Assembly (NCBI GenBank): GCA_016462625.1
Contig: JAEMSV010000010.1
Coordinates: forward strand, 35,713 to 62,208
Direction: 5' to 3'
DNA: 26,496 nucleotides
Origin: Solirubrobacteraceae bacterium
Lineage (GTDB): Bacteria; Actinomycetota; Thermoleophilia; Solirubrobacterales; Solirubrobacteraceae
Shown here piece by piece: positions 6,826-13,500 of this stretch; positions within the stretch are counted from its first letter, which is position 1; every line of letters begins with the position of its first letter. Position numbers and translations under genes: made by a program. The notes beneath the pieces were generated by a model that had not been told where the DNA came from, did no database searches, and was given only the letters and a program-made list of their open reading frames with translations.

Positions 6826-7227
6826 AGGGATGACCCGCCGCTCCAGCCGCACTCCGTGGACCGCCCTTGGCGAGCGCGCCTCGAGCTGGTCTTCGCGATA
6901 GGCCTGGCCGTCGTCGCGGACGAACGCGATGACCCGGCTCGGCTCGTAGCGCCTGACCGCGTCCTCGATCGCCTGCAGCGGGTCGGAGTCGCCGACGGAG
7001 CCGCCGACGTTCGCGCCCTCGTCGCGCAGCGTGTCCGCGGTCTCCCGCGCAACCGTCTCGGCCTCTGCGATCGCCTCGTCGGCGTCGGAGACCCAAAAGG
7101 CCAGCGGCGAGTCGTTCAGCGCCGGCGCCACGACGGTGACGTCGGCGCCGTCGAACTCCTCGGCCAGGCCGCGTGCTACGGGCTGGGAGAGCGGTTCAGG
7201 AGTGATGATCACGACGCGTTCGGCCAT
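6817..7227 (-). CDS. Universal-stress-protein-like small alpha/beta protein
   Basis: A 136-residue protein that opens with a beta-strand (MAERVVIITPEPLS) and ends with GGSVGDSDPLQAIEDAVRRY and EPSRVIAFVRDDGQ. This layout (N-terminal strand, then a G-x-GDsDP-x-AI helix followed by a strand) recalls UspA-type nucleotide-binding folds or related DUF families. The classical USP G2xG9xG(S/T) motif is not evident, so the label is tentative. The ATG at 7225-7227 is supported by a SigB-type promoter whose GGGTAC -10 ends exactly 9 nt upstream. Longer in-frame starts would run through that promoter. It is divergent from the DUF892 operon, which has its own back-to-back promoter of the same type; a stress role is inferred from that. 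Confidence 0.75.
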   Translation of the reverse strand: MAERVVIITPEPLSQPVARGLAEEFDGADVTVVAPALNDSPLAFWVSDADEAIAEAETVARETADTLRDEGANVGGSVGDSDPLQAIEDAVRRYEPSRVIAFVRDDGQAYREDQLEARSPRAVHGVRLERRVIPAG

Positions 7228-7236
7228 GGCCCAGCG

Positions 7237-7261
7237 GTACCCCGCCGCCCTGCGCCGAAAC
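7237..7261 (-). promoter_or_regulatory. SigB/SigF-type promoter of the USP-like gene (GTTTC-N14-GGGTAC)
   Basis: On the reverse strand, -35 GTTTC (7257-7261) and -10 GGGTAC (7237-7242) are separated by 14 nt. The -10 ends 9 nt before the ATG of the USP-like gene, implying a very short leader. Both boxes match the SigB/SigF consensus (GTTT ... GGGTAT). Confidence 0.7.
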
Positions 7262-7272
7262 GCCGGACCTGC

Positions 7273-7297
7273 GTTTGTCCGGCCCCTCCCCGGGTAC
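7273..7297 (+). promoter_or_regulatory. SigB/SigF-type promoter of the DUF892 operon (GTTTG-N14-GGGTAC)
   Basis: -35 GTTTG (7273-7277) and -10 GGGTAC (7292-7297), again with a 14-nt spacer. It lies back-to-back with the promoter of the USP-like gene, the two -35 boxes being 11 nt apart. The predicted leader of about 60 nt carries a GGAG ribosome-binding site at 7357-7360. Confidence 0.7.
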
Positions 7298-7366
7298 GGG
7301 CTGCGGGACGGCGGGGGAGCACGGAAGTCCCCTCCTGTCCTCATCCACGAACGCCGGGAGTCCCCG

Positions 7367-8380
7367 ATGCCCGATGCACGCACCACAGTCCGCCGCTACC
7401 TGGTCGAGGCCCACGCGACCGAACTCGCGCTGGAGCGTGACCTCCAGGCCCAGATCGCGATGACCCCGCGCGGCGCGTACCGCACCGACCTCGAGAAGCA
7501 CCTGCGCGAGACCCGGCAGCACGCCGACAAGGTGCACCAGCGCGCCCGCGAGCTCGGCCTGCGCCGCGACCCGCTGCGCATCGGGCTGGACCTGGCAGAG
7601 AGCGTTGCCGGGCAGGCCCTGAGCTTGGGTCGCGCGCCGCTCGTCCTGCTGCGCGGGCGCGGCGGCGAGGAGAAGGTCCTGAAGAACGCGAAGGACGCCG
7701 CCGCCTCCGAGGCGCTCGAGATCGCGACCTACACCGCGATCGAGCGGCTCGCCGAGTCCGTCGGCGATGGGGAGACCGCCAAGCTCGCGCGGGCCATCCG
7801 CGCCGACGAGGAGCGGATGCTCAAGCGGCTGCAGGACCACATCGGCCCGCTGACCGACGATGTCGTCGCGGCACAGCTGCGCGACGACCCGTCCTACGAC
7901 GTCTCGAAGACGGGTGCGGGCGAGACGGCGACCCGCGCCGCCCGCAAGACCCGCAACGCGGCTGGCACCACCGCGCGCCGCGCCGGTCGCAACGCGAAGA
8001 GCCAGGCCCGCAGCGTGCCCGGCGCCGCCCGGGCCGAGGGCGTCGCGCGTGGAGCCGCGGGCGAGGCGCCGATCTCCGGCTACGACAGCCTCACCGCCGA
8101 CGAGCTGGTCAAGAAGCTCACCGGGCTGAGCCAAGTCGAGCTCGGCGAGGTCGAGGGCTACGAGCGCCGCAACGACGCCCGCAGCACCGTCCTCGACCGG
8201 ATCGCGAGCCTCCGCGGCACGACGCCGTGGGCCGGATACGACGAGCACACCGCCACCGAGATCCGCAAGCGCCTCACGGGCGCCGACGACGACACCGTCA
8301 AGCGCGTCCGCGAGTACGAGCGGGCCCACAAGGGCCGGCAGAGCGTGCTGGCCGCGACCGAGACGTCGACGGTCTCGTAA
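7367..8380 (+). CDS. DUF892 (YciE/YciF, ferritin-like) protein with C-terminal tandem helical repeats
   Basis: A 337-residue protein in three parts. Residues 1-165 form a four-helix DUF892/ferritin-like domain (YLVEAHATELALERDL, LEKHLRETRQHADKVHQRARELG, ERLAESVGDGETAKLARAIR). Residues 170-240 are a basic, Ala/Arg/Lys-rich flexible linker. Residues 243-335 carry two copies of a roughly 45-residue unit (GYDSLTADELVKKLTGLS... and GYDEHTATEIRKRLTGAD..., each followed by a YERxxxxRxxVL segment). Similar units occur as short helical modules in other actinobacterial proteins. DUF892 proteins are associated with stress responses; their activity is unsettled. The ATG at 7367 has GGAG at -10 to -7. It heads a three-gene operon with two basic proteins and has a SigB-type promoter. 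Confidence 0.88.
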   Translation: MPDARTTVRRYLVEAHATELALERDLQAQIAMTPRGAYRTDLEKHLRETRQHADKVHQRARELGLRRDPLRIGLDLAESVAGQALSLGRAPLVLLRGRGGEEKVLKNAKDAAASEALEIATYTAIERLAESVGDGETAKLARAIRADEERMLKRLQDHIGPLTDDVVAAQLRDDPSYDVSKTGAGETATRAARKTRNAAGTTARRAGRNAKSQARSVPGAARAEGVARGAAGEAPISGYDSLTADELVKKLTGLSQVELGEVEGYERRNDARSTVLDRIASLRGTTPWAGYDEHTATEIRKRLTGADDDTVKRVREYERAHKGRQSVLAATETSTVS

Positions 8381-8403
8381 ACCCACGGAGCCAGGAGAAA
8401 CCC

Positions 8404-8709
8404 ATGGCAAAGCGCAAGAAGGACAAGGACCTCTTCGACCGCCTCCGCGACAACGGGCTGCGCAAGCGCGCCGCCGGCGCGATCTCGTCGGCCCCCGGAG
8501 GCAAGAAGGCCTCGAAGCAGGTCAACAGCGTGGCGAAGGAGCTGCGGCGCGTCGCAGCAGACCTGGAGGACCGGGCGCAGGGCGGCCCGGCGAAGCGCAA
8601 GGCGTCCGCGAAGAAGGCCGCTGCGACCCGCAAGCGTAAGGCGGCGGCGCGCAGCGCCGCCGCGAAGAAGGGTGCGCGCACGCGTGCGCGCACCAAGGCG
8701 AAGGCATAA
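8404..8709 (+). CDS. Histone-H1-like Lys/Ala/Arg-rich basic protein
   Basis: A 101-residue, strongly basic protein. The N-terminal half is amphipathic (DLFDRLRDNGLRKRAAGAIS, VNSVAKELRRVAADLEDRAQ). The C-terminal third is an almost pure Lys/Ala/Arg tract (KRKASAKKAAATRKRKAAAR) as in histone-H1-like and Lsr2/HU-tail proteins. I infer DNA or RNA binding in the nucleoid; no specific family is identified. The ribosome-binding site AGGAG (8393-8397) lies 6 nt before the ATG, and the gene starts 23 nt after the DUF892 stop. The next gene's ribosome-binding site overlaps this stop codon. Confidence 0.85.
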   Translation: MAKRKKDKDLFDRLRDNGLRKRAAGAISSAPGGKKASKQVNSVAKELRRVAADLEDRAQGGPAKRKASAKKAAATRKRKAAARSAAAKKGARTRARTKAKA

Positions 8710-8719
8710 GGAGCCGTTC

Positions 8720-8923
8720 ATGCCGAATCTCAAGCTCAAGCGCAAAGGCACCCGGAAGGCCGCGAAGGCGACCGCGAGGCACGCCGCGAAGGGCACCGCC
8801 TCCAAGGTGAAGCGCTCGCCGATCCGCAGCGCGACACTGCTTCTCGTCGGCATCCTCGTCGGCAGCATCGGCACGCGCCTGGCGACGGGCCACCACCAGG
8901 AGTCGTCCGGCGCTGCCGCCTGA
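8720..8923 (+). CDS. Small basic single-pass membrane protein
   Basis: A 67-residue protein with a Lys/Arg/Ala-rich N-terminal 36 residues, similar in composition to the preceding H1-like protein. One hydrophobic segment (about 37-53, SATLLLVGILVGSIGTRL) and a short polar tail follow. The TAAGGAG at 8706-8712 serves as both stop codon of the previous gene and ribosome-binding site for this one, so expression is coupled. A basic cytosolic domain anchored in the membrane could tether nucleic acid or acidic lipid; that is speculation. It is the last gene of the DUF892 operon and converges on the response-regulator gene across a shared hairpin. Confidence 0.78.
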   Translation: MPNLKLKRKGTRKAAKATARHAAKGTASKVKRSPIRSATLLLVGILVGSIGTRLATGHHQESSGAAA

Positions 8924-8944
8924 CCTCAGGCCTCGGGCGGCAGC
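8912..8944. terminator. Bidirectional terminator hairpin spanning two convergent stop codons
   Basis: Perfect 9-bp stem GCTGCCGCC (8912-8920) / GGCGGCAGC (8936-8944). The loop contains the TGA of the small membrane gene and the reverse-strand stop of the Rcp1-like gene. The last codons of both genes form the arms. Confidence 0.6.
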
Positions 8945-9378
8945 TTCACCACGCTGACGAAGAACTCGTCGATCTGGCGGACGACCTCGATGAACCGGTC
9001 GAAGTCCACGGGCTTGGTGACGTACGCGTTGGCGTGCAGCTGGTAGCTGCGGAGGATGTCCTCCTCCGCCTCCGACGTCGTGAGCACGACGATCGGGATC
9101 ATCGCGAGGTTCTCGTCGGACTTGATCTCGGCGAGGACCTCGCGGCCGTCCTTGCGCGGCAGGTTGAGATCGAGCAGGACGAGGTCCGGCCGCGGCGTGT
9201 CGGCGTACTCGCCGTCCTGCCGCAGATAGCCGACCGCCTCGATGCCGTCTCTGACGATCGCCAGGCGGTTCTGGACCTTGTTGTGCTCGAACGCCTCCTG
9301 GATGAGGACGATGTCACCCGGGTCGTCCTCCACGAGGAGCACGTCGATCGGCTCGACGCGCACGTCACTGTTCGTCAT
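8926..9378 (-). CDS. Rcp1-type single-domain response regulator
   Basis: A 150-residue stand-alone receiver with all key residues: the acidic pocket E17-D18-D19 (VEDDPGD), phospho-acceptor Asp70 in LVLLDLNLPRKDG, Thr100/Thr101 and Lys122 in YVTKPVDF. There is no output domain. The sequence style (VEDDPGDIVLIQEAF, DLNLPRKDGREVLAEIK) matches the Rcp1/phytochrome-partner family, which relays phosphate rather than binding DNA. The start ATG at 9376-9378 overlaps the kinase stop by 14 nt, so kinase and regulator are translationally coupled and almost certainly cognate. Confidence 0.93.
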   Translation of the reverse strand: MTNSDVRVEPIDVLLVEDDPGDIVLIQEAFEHNKVQNRLAIVRDGIEAVGYLRQDGEYADTPRPDLVLLDLNLPRKDGREVLAEIKSDENLAMIPIVVLTTSEAEEDILRSYQLHANAYVTKPVDFDRFIEVVRQIDEFFVSVVKLPPEA

Positions 9379-10936
9379 CTGGGGCTGCCCTTTCGTCGGC
9401 GGGGAGGGTGAGGCGGAACGTCGTGCCGGGGGTGGCGTCCGTGTCCAGCCAGATGCGCCCACCGTGGTACTCGATGATCTTCCGGCACATCGCCAGCCCG
9501 ATGCCCGTACCCGGATACGCGTCCTTCTGATGCAGCCGTTGGAAGATCACGAAGATCCGGTCGGCGAACTCCGGGGCGATGCCGATCCCGTTGTCCTTGA
9601 CGGTGACGACCCAGTCGTCCTCCACGCGTGAGGCGCTCACCTCGACGCGCGGCGGTGCGTCCCCGCGGAACTTGATCGCGTTGCTCAGCAGGTTCTGCAG
9701 CACCGCGACGAGCAGCTGCTCGTCCCCGAAGACGCTGGGCAGATCGCGGTTGACGTCGATGACCGCGCCGCTCTCGGCGATCGACTCCTGCAGGTTCGCC
9801 ACGGCCTCTTCGGCGGCGTCGCGCAGGTCGACCTCCGCAAAGCCGCTGGCACCGACCCGGCCGACCCGGCTGAACGCCAGGAGGTCGTTGATCAACTGCT
9901 GCATCCGCTTGGCGCCGTCGACGGCGAAGCCGATGTACTGGTCGGCGCGATCGTCGAGCTGGCCCGCGTAGCGCCGCTCCAGCAGCGTGCAGAAGCTTGC
10001 GATCTTCCGCAGCGGCTCCTGGAGGTCGTGCGACGCGACGTAGGCGAACTGCTCGAGCTCCTGGTTGGAGCGCAGCAGATCCTCGGCCTGCGCTTCCACC
10101 TTCGTCCGCGCACGCTCGAGCGCGTCGAGCTCGCGGACGATCTGCGCCCGCATCCGCTCGACGTCGTCGGTGAGGTCGCGGACGTCGCGGGCGCCCTCCG
10201 GGACCAGCCGGAGCGTGAACTCGCCGCGCGACACGCGGCGCACCGTCCCGGCGAGCGCCGCCACAGGCCGGCCCACCGCAGCCCGCAGCAGCAGCCACAG
10301 GAGAAACGCGGTCAGCACCACGAGGACCCCCGTGAAGGTCAGGGCCGACCGAGTGACGCGGGTCGCGTCCGCCACCTCCGCCCGCACCGTGGCCCGGGTC
10401 GCGGCCATCCGCGCCTGCAGCCGAGCCACCGTCGTCCGGATCTCGTCGAACCGCTGCTTGCCCTCCTCGCCGACCGGGTCCGTCCGCGCCGACACGTCGC
10501 CGCGACGGACCCCGGCGATCGTCGGATCGGCGTACGCCGAGCGCCACCGCGCGACGGCCGCGTCGACCGCGGCGAGGTCCCGTTCGACCCCCGGAACATG
10601 CGCGCCGACGAGCGTGCGCAGCCGCCGCGTGCTCGCGCGGGTGGCGGCACGGCCCTCCCGGTACGGCTCGAGGAAGCTCTCTTCCCCGGTCAGGACGAAC
10701 CCGCGGATCCCCGTCTCCTGGTTGACGAGCCCGGTCAGGACCTGCTGGGCCACCGCGGACGCGGGATCGAGGCGGTCGATCACGACGTCGCGGCGATCCT
10801 CCTGACGCTCCAGCGCCACCAGGCTCACGACGAGCGCTGCGAGGGCGACGAGCGCGAGCGCCCCGGAGCCGAGCGCGAGCCACTGTCCGCTCGTCAGGCG
10901 CCCCACGACCGGCATGCGCCGGGCGTCAGCTGCCAT
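9365..10936 (-). CDS. CHASE3-HAMP sensor histidine kinase
   Basis: A 523-residue membrane kinase. Transmembrane segment 1 lies at about 19-42, an extracellular CHASE3 domain at 43-195 (with GLVNQETGIRGFVLTG), transmembrane segment 2 at about 198-220 and HAMP at 221-273. A short coiled-coil follows at 270-295. The HisKA motif has His303 in FAYVASHDLQEPLRKI, and the HATPase has its N box at 416-422, DNGIG at 448-452 and GTGIGLA at 476-482. The SHDLQEPLR form of the H box is typical of bacteriophytochrome-like kinases that pair with Rcp1 regulators, which agrees with the overlapping downstream gene. The ATG at 10934-10936 overlaps the phosphatase stop by 11 nt; a second Met seven codons later is an alternative start. 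The signal is unknown. Confidence 0.94.
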   Translation of the reverse strand: MAADARRMPVVGRLTSGQWLALGSGALALVALAALVVSLVALERQEDRRDVVIDRLDPASAVAQQVLTGLVNQETGIRGFVLTGEESFLEPYREGRAATRASTRRLRTLVGAHVPGVERDLAAVDAAVARWRSAYADPTIAGVRRGDVSARTDPVGEEGKQRFDEIRTTVARLQARMAATRATVRAEVADATRVTRSALTFTGVLVVLTAFLLWLLLRAAVGRPVAALAGTVRRVSRGEFTLRLVPEGARDVRDLTDDVERMRAQIVRELDALERARTKVEAQAEDLLRSNQELEQFAYVASHDLQEPLRKIASFCTLLERRYAGQLDDRADQYIGFAVDGAKRMQQLINDLLAFSRVGRVGASGFAEVDLRDAAEEAVANLQESIAESGAVIDVNRDLPSVFGDEQLLVAVLQNLLSNAIKFRGDAPPRVEVSASRVEDDWVVTVKDNGIGIAPEFADRIFVIFQRLHQKDAYPGTGIGLAMCRKIIEYHGGRIWLDTDATPGTTFRLTLPADERAAPDDEQ

Positions 10937-12128
10937 CGAGCTCCAGGATCAACGCGGCCACATCGTCCGAGAGCGGGCCGCCGTTGCGCGCCTCGGCGTC
11001 ATCGATGGCGGCGTCGACGAGTGCCCCGCCGCGCTCCCCGTTGGCGAGCCTCCGGCTCAGCAGCGCCACGAGTCCCTCCGGTCCCAGCCGCTCCGGGCCT
11101 GATCCGATGCGTCCTTCGATGAGGCCGTCGGTGTAGAGCAGCAGCGCGCTCCCCGAGGCGAGCGGGACCTGCTGGGGCGGGATGTCCCCCCCGGGCACCA
11201 GGCCGAGGGCGGGGCTCGGTCTCACGGCGAGCTCGTGCGCCCCCGCGGCGCTCAGCACGAGCGGCGCCGGGTGCCCGGCGAGGCAGACGGAGACCACCGC
11301 GAGATCGGCCGGGATCGCCACGGATGCGGCCGTGACGAACAGGTCGGGGTCCCGCCGCTCGTGCTCGAGCACCTCATCGACGCCGTGCAGCGCCTCTTCC
11401 TGCGGGTGGCCGGCGAGGATCAGGGTGCGCCACGCGACCCGGAGCGCCACACCGAGGGCCGCCTCATCGGGCCCGTGGCCGCAGACGTCGCCGATCAGGG
11501 CGTGGATCTCGCCGTCGGCGGTCTCGATCGCGTCGTAGAAGTCGCCCCCGACGAACGAGGAGCTGCCTCCGGGACGCGAGCGGGTGTGGACGTGCACCCG
11601 CGGGTCGGCGATCACCGGCCGCGGAAGCAGGCCGCGCTCGAGGCGCACGTTCTCCCGTGCCTGCGTCTCGGCGATGCGTAGGCGGCGCTCGGTCACGTCC
11701 GCGCGCTTGCGCTGGATCGCATAGGCCAGTGTGCGCCGCAGGGCATCGGGCTCCACGCGGCCCTTCACGAGGTAGTCCTGGGCGCCTTCTCCGAGCGCGA
11801 GCACGCCCCGGGCGGCGTCTCCGTCGCCAGTCATGACGACGACGGGGAGGTCCCCGATCGTCTCCCCCACCATCCGCACGGCGTCGATCCCATGGGCATC
11901 GGGCAGGCCGAGATCGAGCACGACGCAGTCGACGTCGTGCAGAGGCTCGTCCCGCACGTCGCCCGCGCGCGCGACGCGACGCAGCAGCGCGCCGGGGCTC
12001 GCGTCCTCGAGCAGCTCGGCGAAGAGCAGCGCGTCGCCCTCGTCATCCTCGACGAGCAGGATGAGCGGCGGCGCGGTCCGCTGCGCGGCGGCTTCACCGG
12101 ACCGCAGCGCGGTCAGCAGTTCAGGCAT
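10926..12128 (-). CDS. Receiver-SpoIIE (PP2C-type) serine phosphatase
   Basis: A 400-residue protein. A receiver domain spans about 21-140 (VEDDEGD at 26-32, phospho-acceptor Asp72, Lys122), and a coiled linker spans about 140-168. A PP2C/SpoIIE phosphatase follows (168-398) with metal-binding motifs FVGGDFYD (D196, D199), IGDVCGHG (D214), YTDGLIEG (D334) and SDDVAALIL. Family role: dephosphorylation of a STAS-domain anti-sigma antagonist in partner-switching control of SigB/SigF-like sigma factors. A STAS protein (17832-18197), a HATPase (23611-24531) and a SigB-type sigma factor are present in this window as possible partners. First gene of an operon with the kinase and Rcp1-like regulator; the kinase start overlaps its stop by 11 nt. 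Confidence 0.94.
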   Translation of the reverse strand: MPELLTALRSGEAAAQRTAPPLILLVEDDEGDALLFAELLEDASPGALLRRVARAGDVRDEPLHDVDCVVLDLGLPDAHGIDAVRMVGETIGDLPVVVMTGDGDAARGVLALGEGAQDYLVKGRVEPDALRRTLAYAIQRKRADVTERRLRIAETQARENVRLERGLLPRPVIADPRVHVHTRSRPGGSSSFVGGDFYDAIETADGEIHALIGDVCGHGPDEAALGVALRVAWRTLILAGHPQEEALHGVDEVLEHERRDPDLFVTAASVAIPADLAVVSVCLAGHPAPLVLSAAGAHELAVRPSPALGLVPGGDIPPQQVPLASGSALLLYTDGLIEGRIGSGPERLGPEGLVALLSRRLANGERGGALVDAAIDDAEARNGGPLSDDVAALILELDGS

Positions 12129-12218
12129 CCGGCCTCATCATCGCTGCCCGCGAAGCTACCAGGGCATGGTGTCGCAGACAGCGGGCCATGCACAGCGCGA
12201 GTGAACCGCCGATGGCCG

Positions 12219-12224
12219 GGGTAC
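12219..12224 (+). promoter_or_regulatory. Possible SigB-type -10 (GGGTAC) of the HAD gene
   Basis: GGGTAC ends 9 nt before the ATG at 12234, the same distance seen at the stronger SigB-type sites. No good GTTT -35 is present (the nearest is GTGAA at 12201-12205), so this is a weak candidate. Confidence 0.3.
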
Positions 12225-12233
12225 CGCGGAGCC

Positions 12234-12896
12234 ATGCCCGCCGCCGCGATCGTCGACATCGATGGCACGCTCGTCGACACCAACTACCACCACGCGCTCG
12301 CATGGCAGCGCGCTATGGCCGCCCATGGTCACGAGGTGCCCGGGTGGAAGATCCACCGCACGATCGGGATGGGCGGGGACCGGCTCGTCGCCCATCTGCT
12401 CGGCGACGACGTCGAGGACCGGCAGGGGGACGCGATCCGCGCCACCGAGAAGGAGCGCTACGGAGACCTGATCGGCGAGGTGCGCGCGTTCCCGGGCGCC
12501 CGGGACCTGCTCGTCGCGCTGCGCGAGCAGGAGCTGGCCGTCGTCCTCGCGAGCTCGGCCAAGCAGGAGGAGCTCGACTGGTACCTGGACCTGCTCGACG
12601 TCCGTGACGTCGTGACCGGATGGACCTCCGCAGCGGACGTCGAATCGACGAAGCCCGCCCCCGACCTCGTGCAGATCGCGATCGACAAGGCCGGCGACCC
12701 CGACGCCGTGATGATCGGCGACACCGTCTGGGACGTGCAGGCCGCCGGCCGGGCCGGGATCGGCGCGATCGCCGTGCTCAGCGGCGGCTTCGGGGCCGAC
12801 GAGCTGCGCGAGGCCGGCGCCGTGCTGGTCGTCGAGGACGTGGCCGAGCTGATCGGCGACCTGGCGGCCACCCCGCTCACCGCCGCGGCCGGTTGA
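12234..12896 (+). CDS. HAD-superfamily hydrolase (phosphoglycolate-phosphatase-like)
   Basis: A 220-residue protein. Motif I is DIDGTLVDTN (nucleophile Asp at about residue 8, acid Asp two later), motif II is in VVLASSAKQ (Ser), motif III is Lys in STKPAPD, and motif IV is MIGDTVWD. The helical cap between motifs I and II (HHALAWQRAMAAHG...) makes it a C1-cap, subfamily I phosphatase like phosphoglycolate phosphatase or beta-phosphoglucomutase. The substrate cannot be assigned. The ATG at 12234 opens directly before motif I, with GGAG close upstream and a GGGTAC element 9 nt away. It converges on the ANTAR gene with 3 nt between stops. Confidence 0.9.
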   Translation: MPAAAIVDIDGTLVDTNYHHALAWQRAMAAHGHEVPGWKIHRTIGMGGDRLVAHLLGDDVEDRQGDAIRATEKERYGDLIGEVRAFPGARDLLVALREQELAVVLASSAKQEELDWYLDLLDVRDVVTGWTSAADVESTKPAPDLVQIAIDKAGDPDAVMIGDTVWDVQAAGRAGIGAIAVLSGGFGADELREAGAVLVVEDVAELIGDLAATPLTAAAG

Positions 12897-12899
12897 CAG

Positions 12900-13493
12900 C
12901 TAGCGCGCCGGGCGCGGTCCACCGGCCAGCTCGGCGGCGAAGTCAGAGACCCTGCGCCCTCGCTCGGCCGCGTCGTCCTGCAGGCGAACGAAGGCGGCCC
13001 GCTCGCCGACGCCGTAGCGCTCCATCAGCACGCCCTTCGCGCGTTCGATGACGGCCCGCCGCTCCAGGGCGGTCGTCAGCGTCTCGACCTGAGTCGTCAG
13101 CGTCTGGCGCTGCTCGTGCAGGCGCACGGCGACCTCGATGGCGCCCTGCAGCTCCTCGGCCTCGAACGAGGAGGCGAAGGCGCTCAGGCCGCGGTCCGCC
13201 GCCTTGGCCAGGAACGCGGCGTCGGCGGGATCGAGGAGGACGAGGACCGGGCCATCGAGCGACTCGGCCAGCTCCTGCACGAGGTCGAGAGCGTGCTCGT
13301 CGTCGTCATGGACCACCACCATCGCCAGCTCGGGGTCGGTCCCCGCGACCTCCTCCATCGCCTCGGCGACGGACAGGGCCAGGCCCGCGACCTCATGGCC
13401 GAGCGACTCCAGCACGGCGGAGACCCGCTGAAGCGCATCCTTCCGCTCATCGGCCAGGGTGATGCGGTACGTCGAGGCAGTGGGTTGGCTCAC
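12900..13493 (-). CDS. ANTAR-domain RNA-binding regulator with degenerate receiver
   Basis: A 197-residue protein with an N-terminal receiver-like domain (about 8-125), a short coiled coil (125-145) and a C-terminal ANTAR domain (136-190, ERRAVIERAKGVLMERYGVG, AAFVRLQDDAAERGRRVSDF). ANTAR domains bind dual hairpins in nascent RNA and prevent termination. The receiver part looks unusual: its first acidic cluster is LADERKD rather than a DD/ED pair. The conserved beta-5 lysine region reads AFASSFEAEEL with no Lys, although acidic residues (DDD at 63-65) occupy the phospho-acceptor strand. Phosphorylation control is therefore doubtful. The start lies 7 nt after the topoisomerase stop, so it is the third gene of that operon. 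Confidence 0.9.
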   Translation of the reverse strand: MSQPTASTYRITLADERKDALQRVSAVLESLGHEVAGLALSVAEAMEEVAGTDPELAMVVVHDDDEHALDLVQELAESLDGPVLVLLDPADAAFLAKAADRGLSAFASSFEAEELQGAIEVAVRLHEQRQTLTTQVETLTTALERRAVIERAKGVLMERYGVGERAAFVRLQDDAAERGRRVSDFAAELAGGPRPAR

Positions 13494-13500
13494 GCCTGCA

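Noticed and set aside
6111..7052. Upstream extension of the PlsC-GpsA frame to an 865-codon open frame
   Set aside because: The extension runs antisense through a better-supported gene and the tRNA-Thr; PlsC begins naturally at the ATG at 6110.
12887..12925. Terminator between the HAD and ANTAR genes
   Set aside because: Only a 7-bp GGCCGGT/ACCGGCC stem with a very long loop; not convincing.
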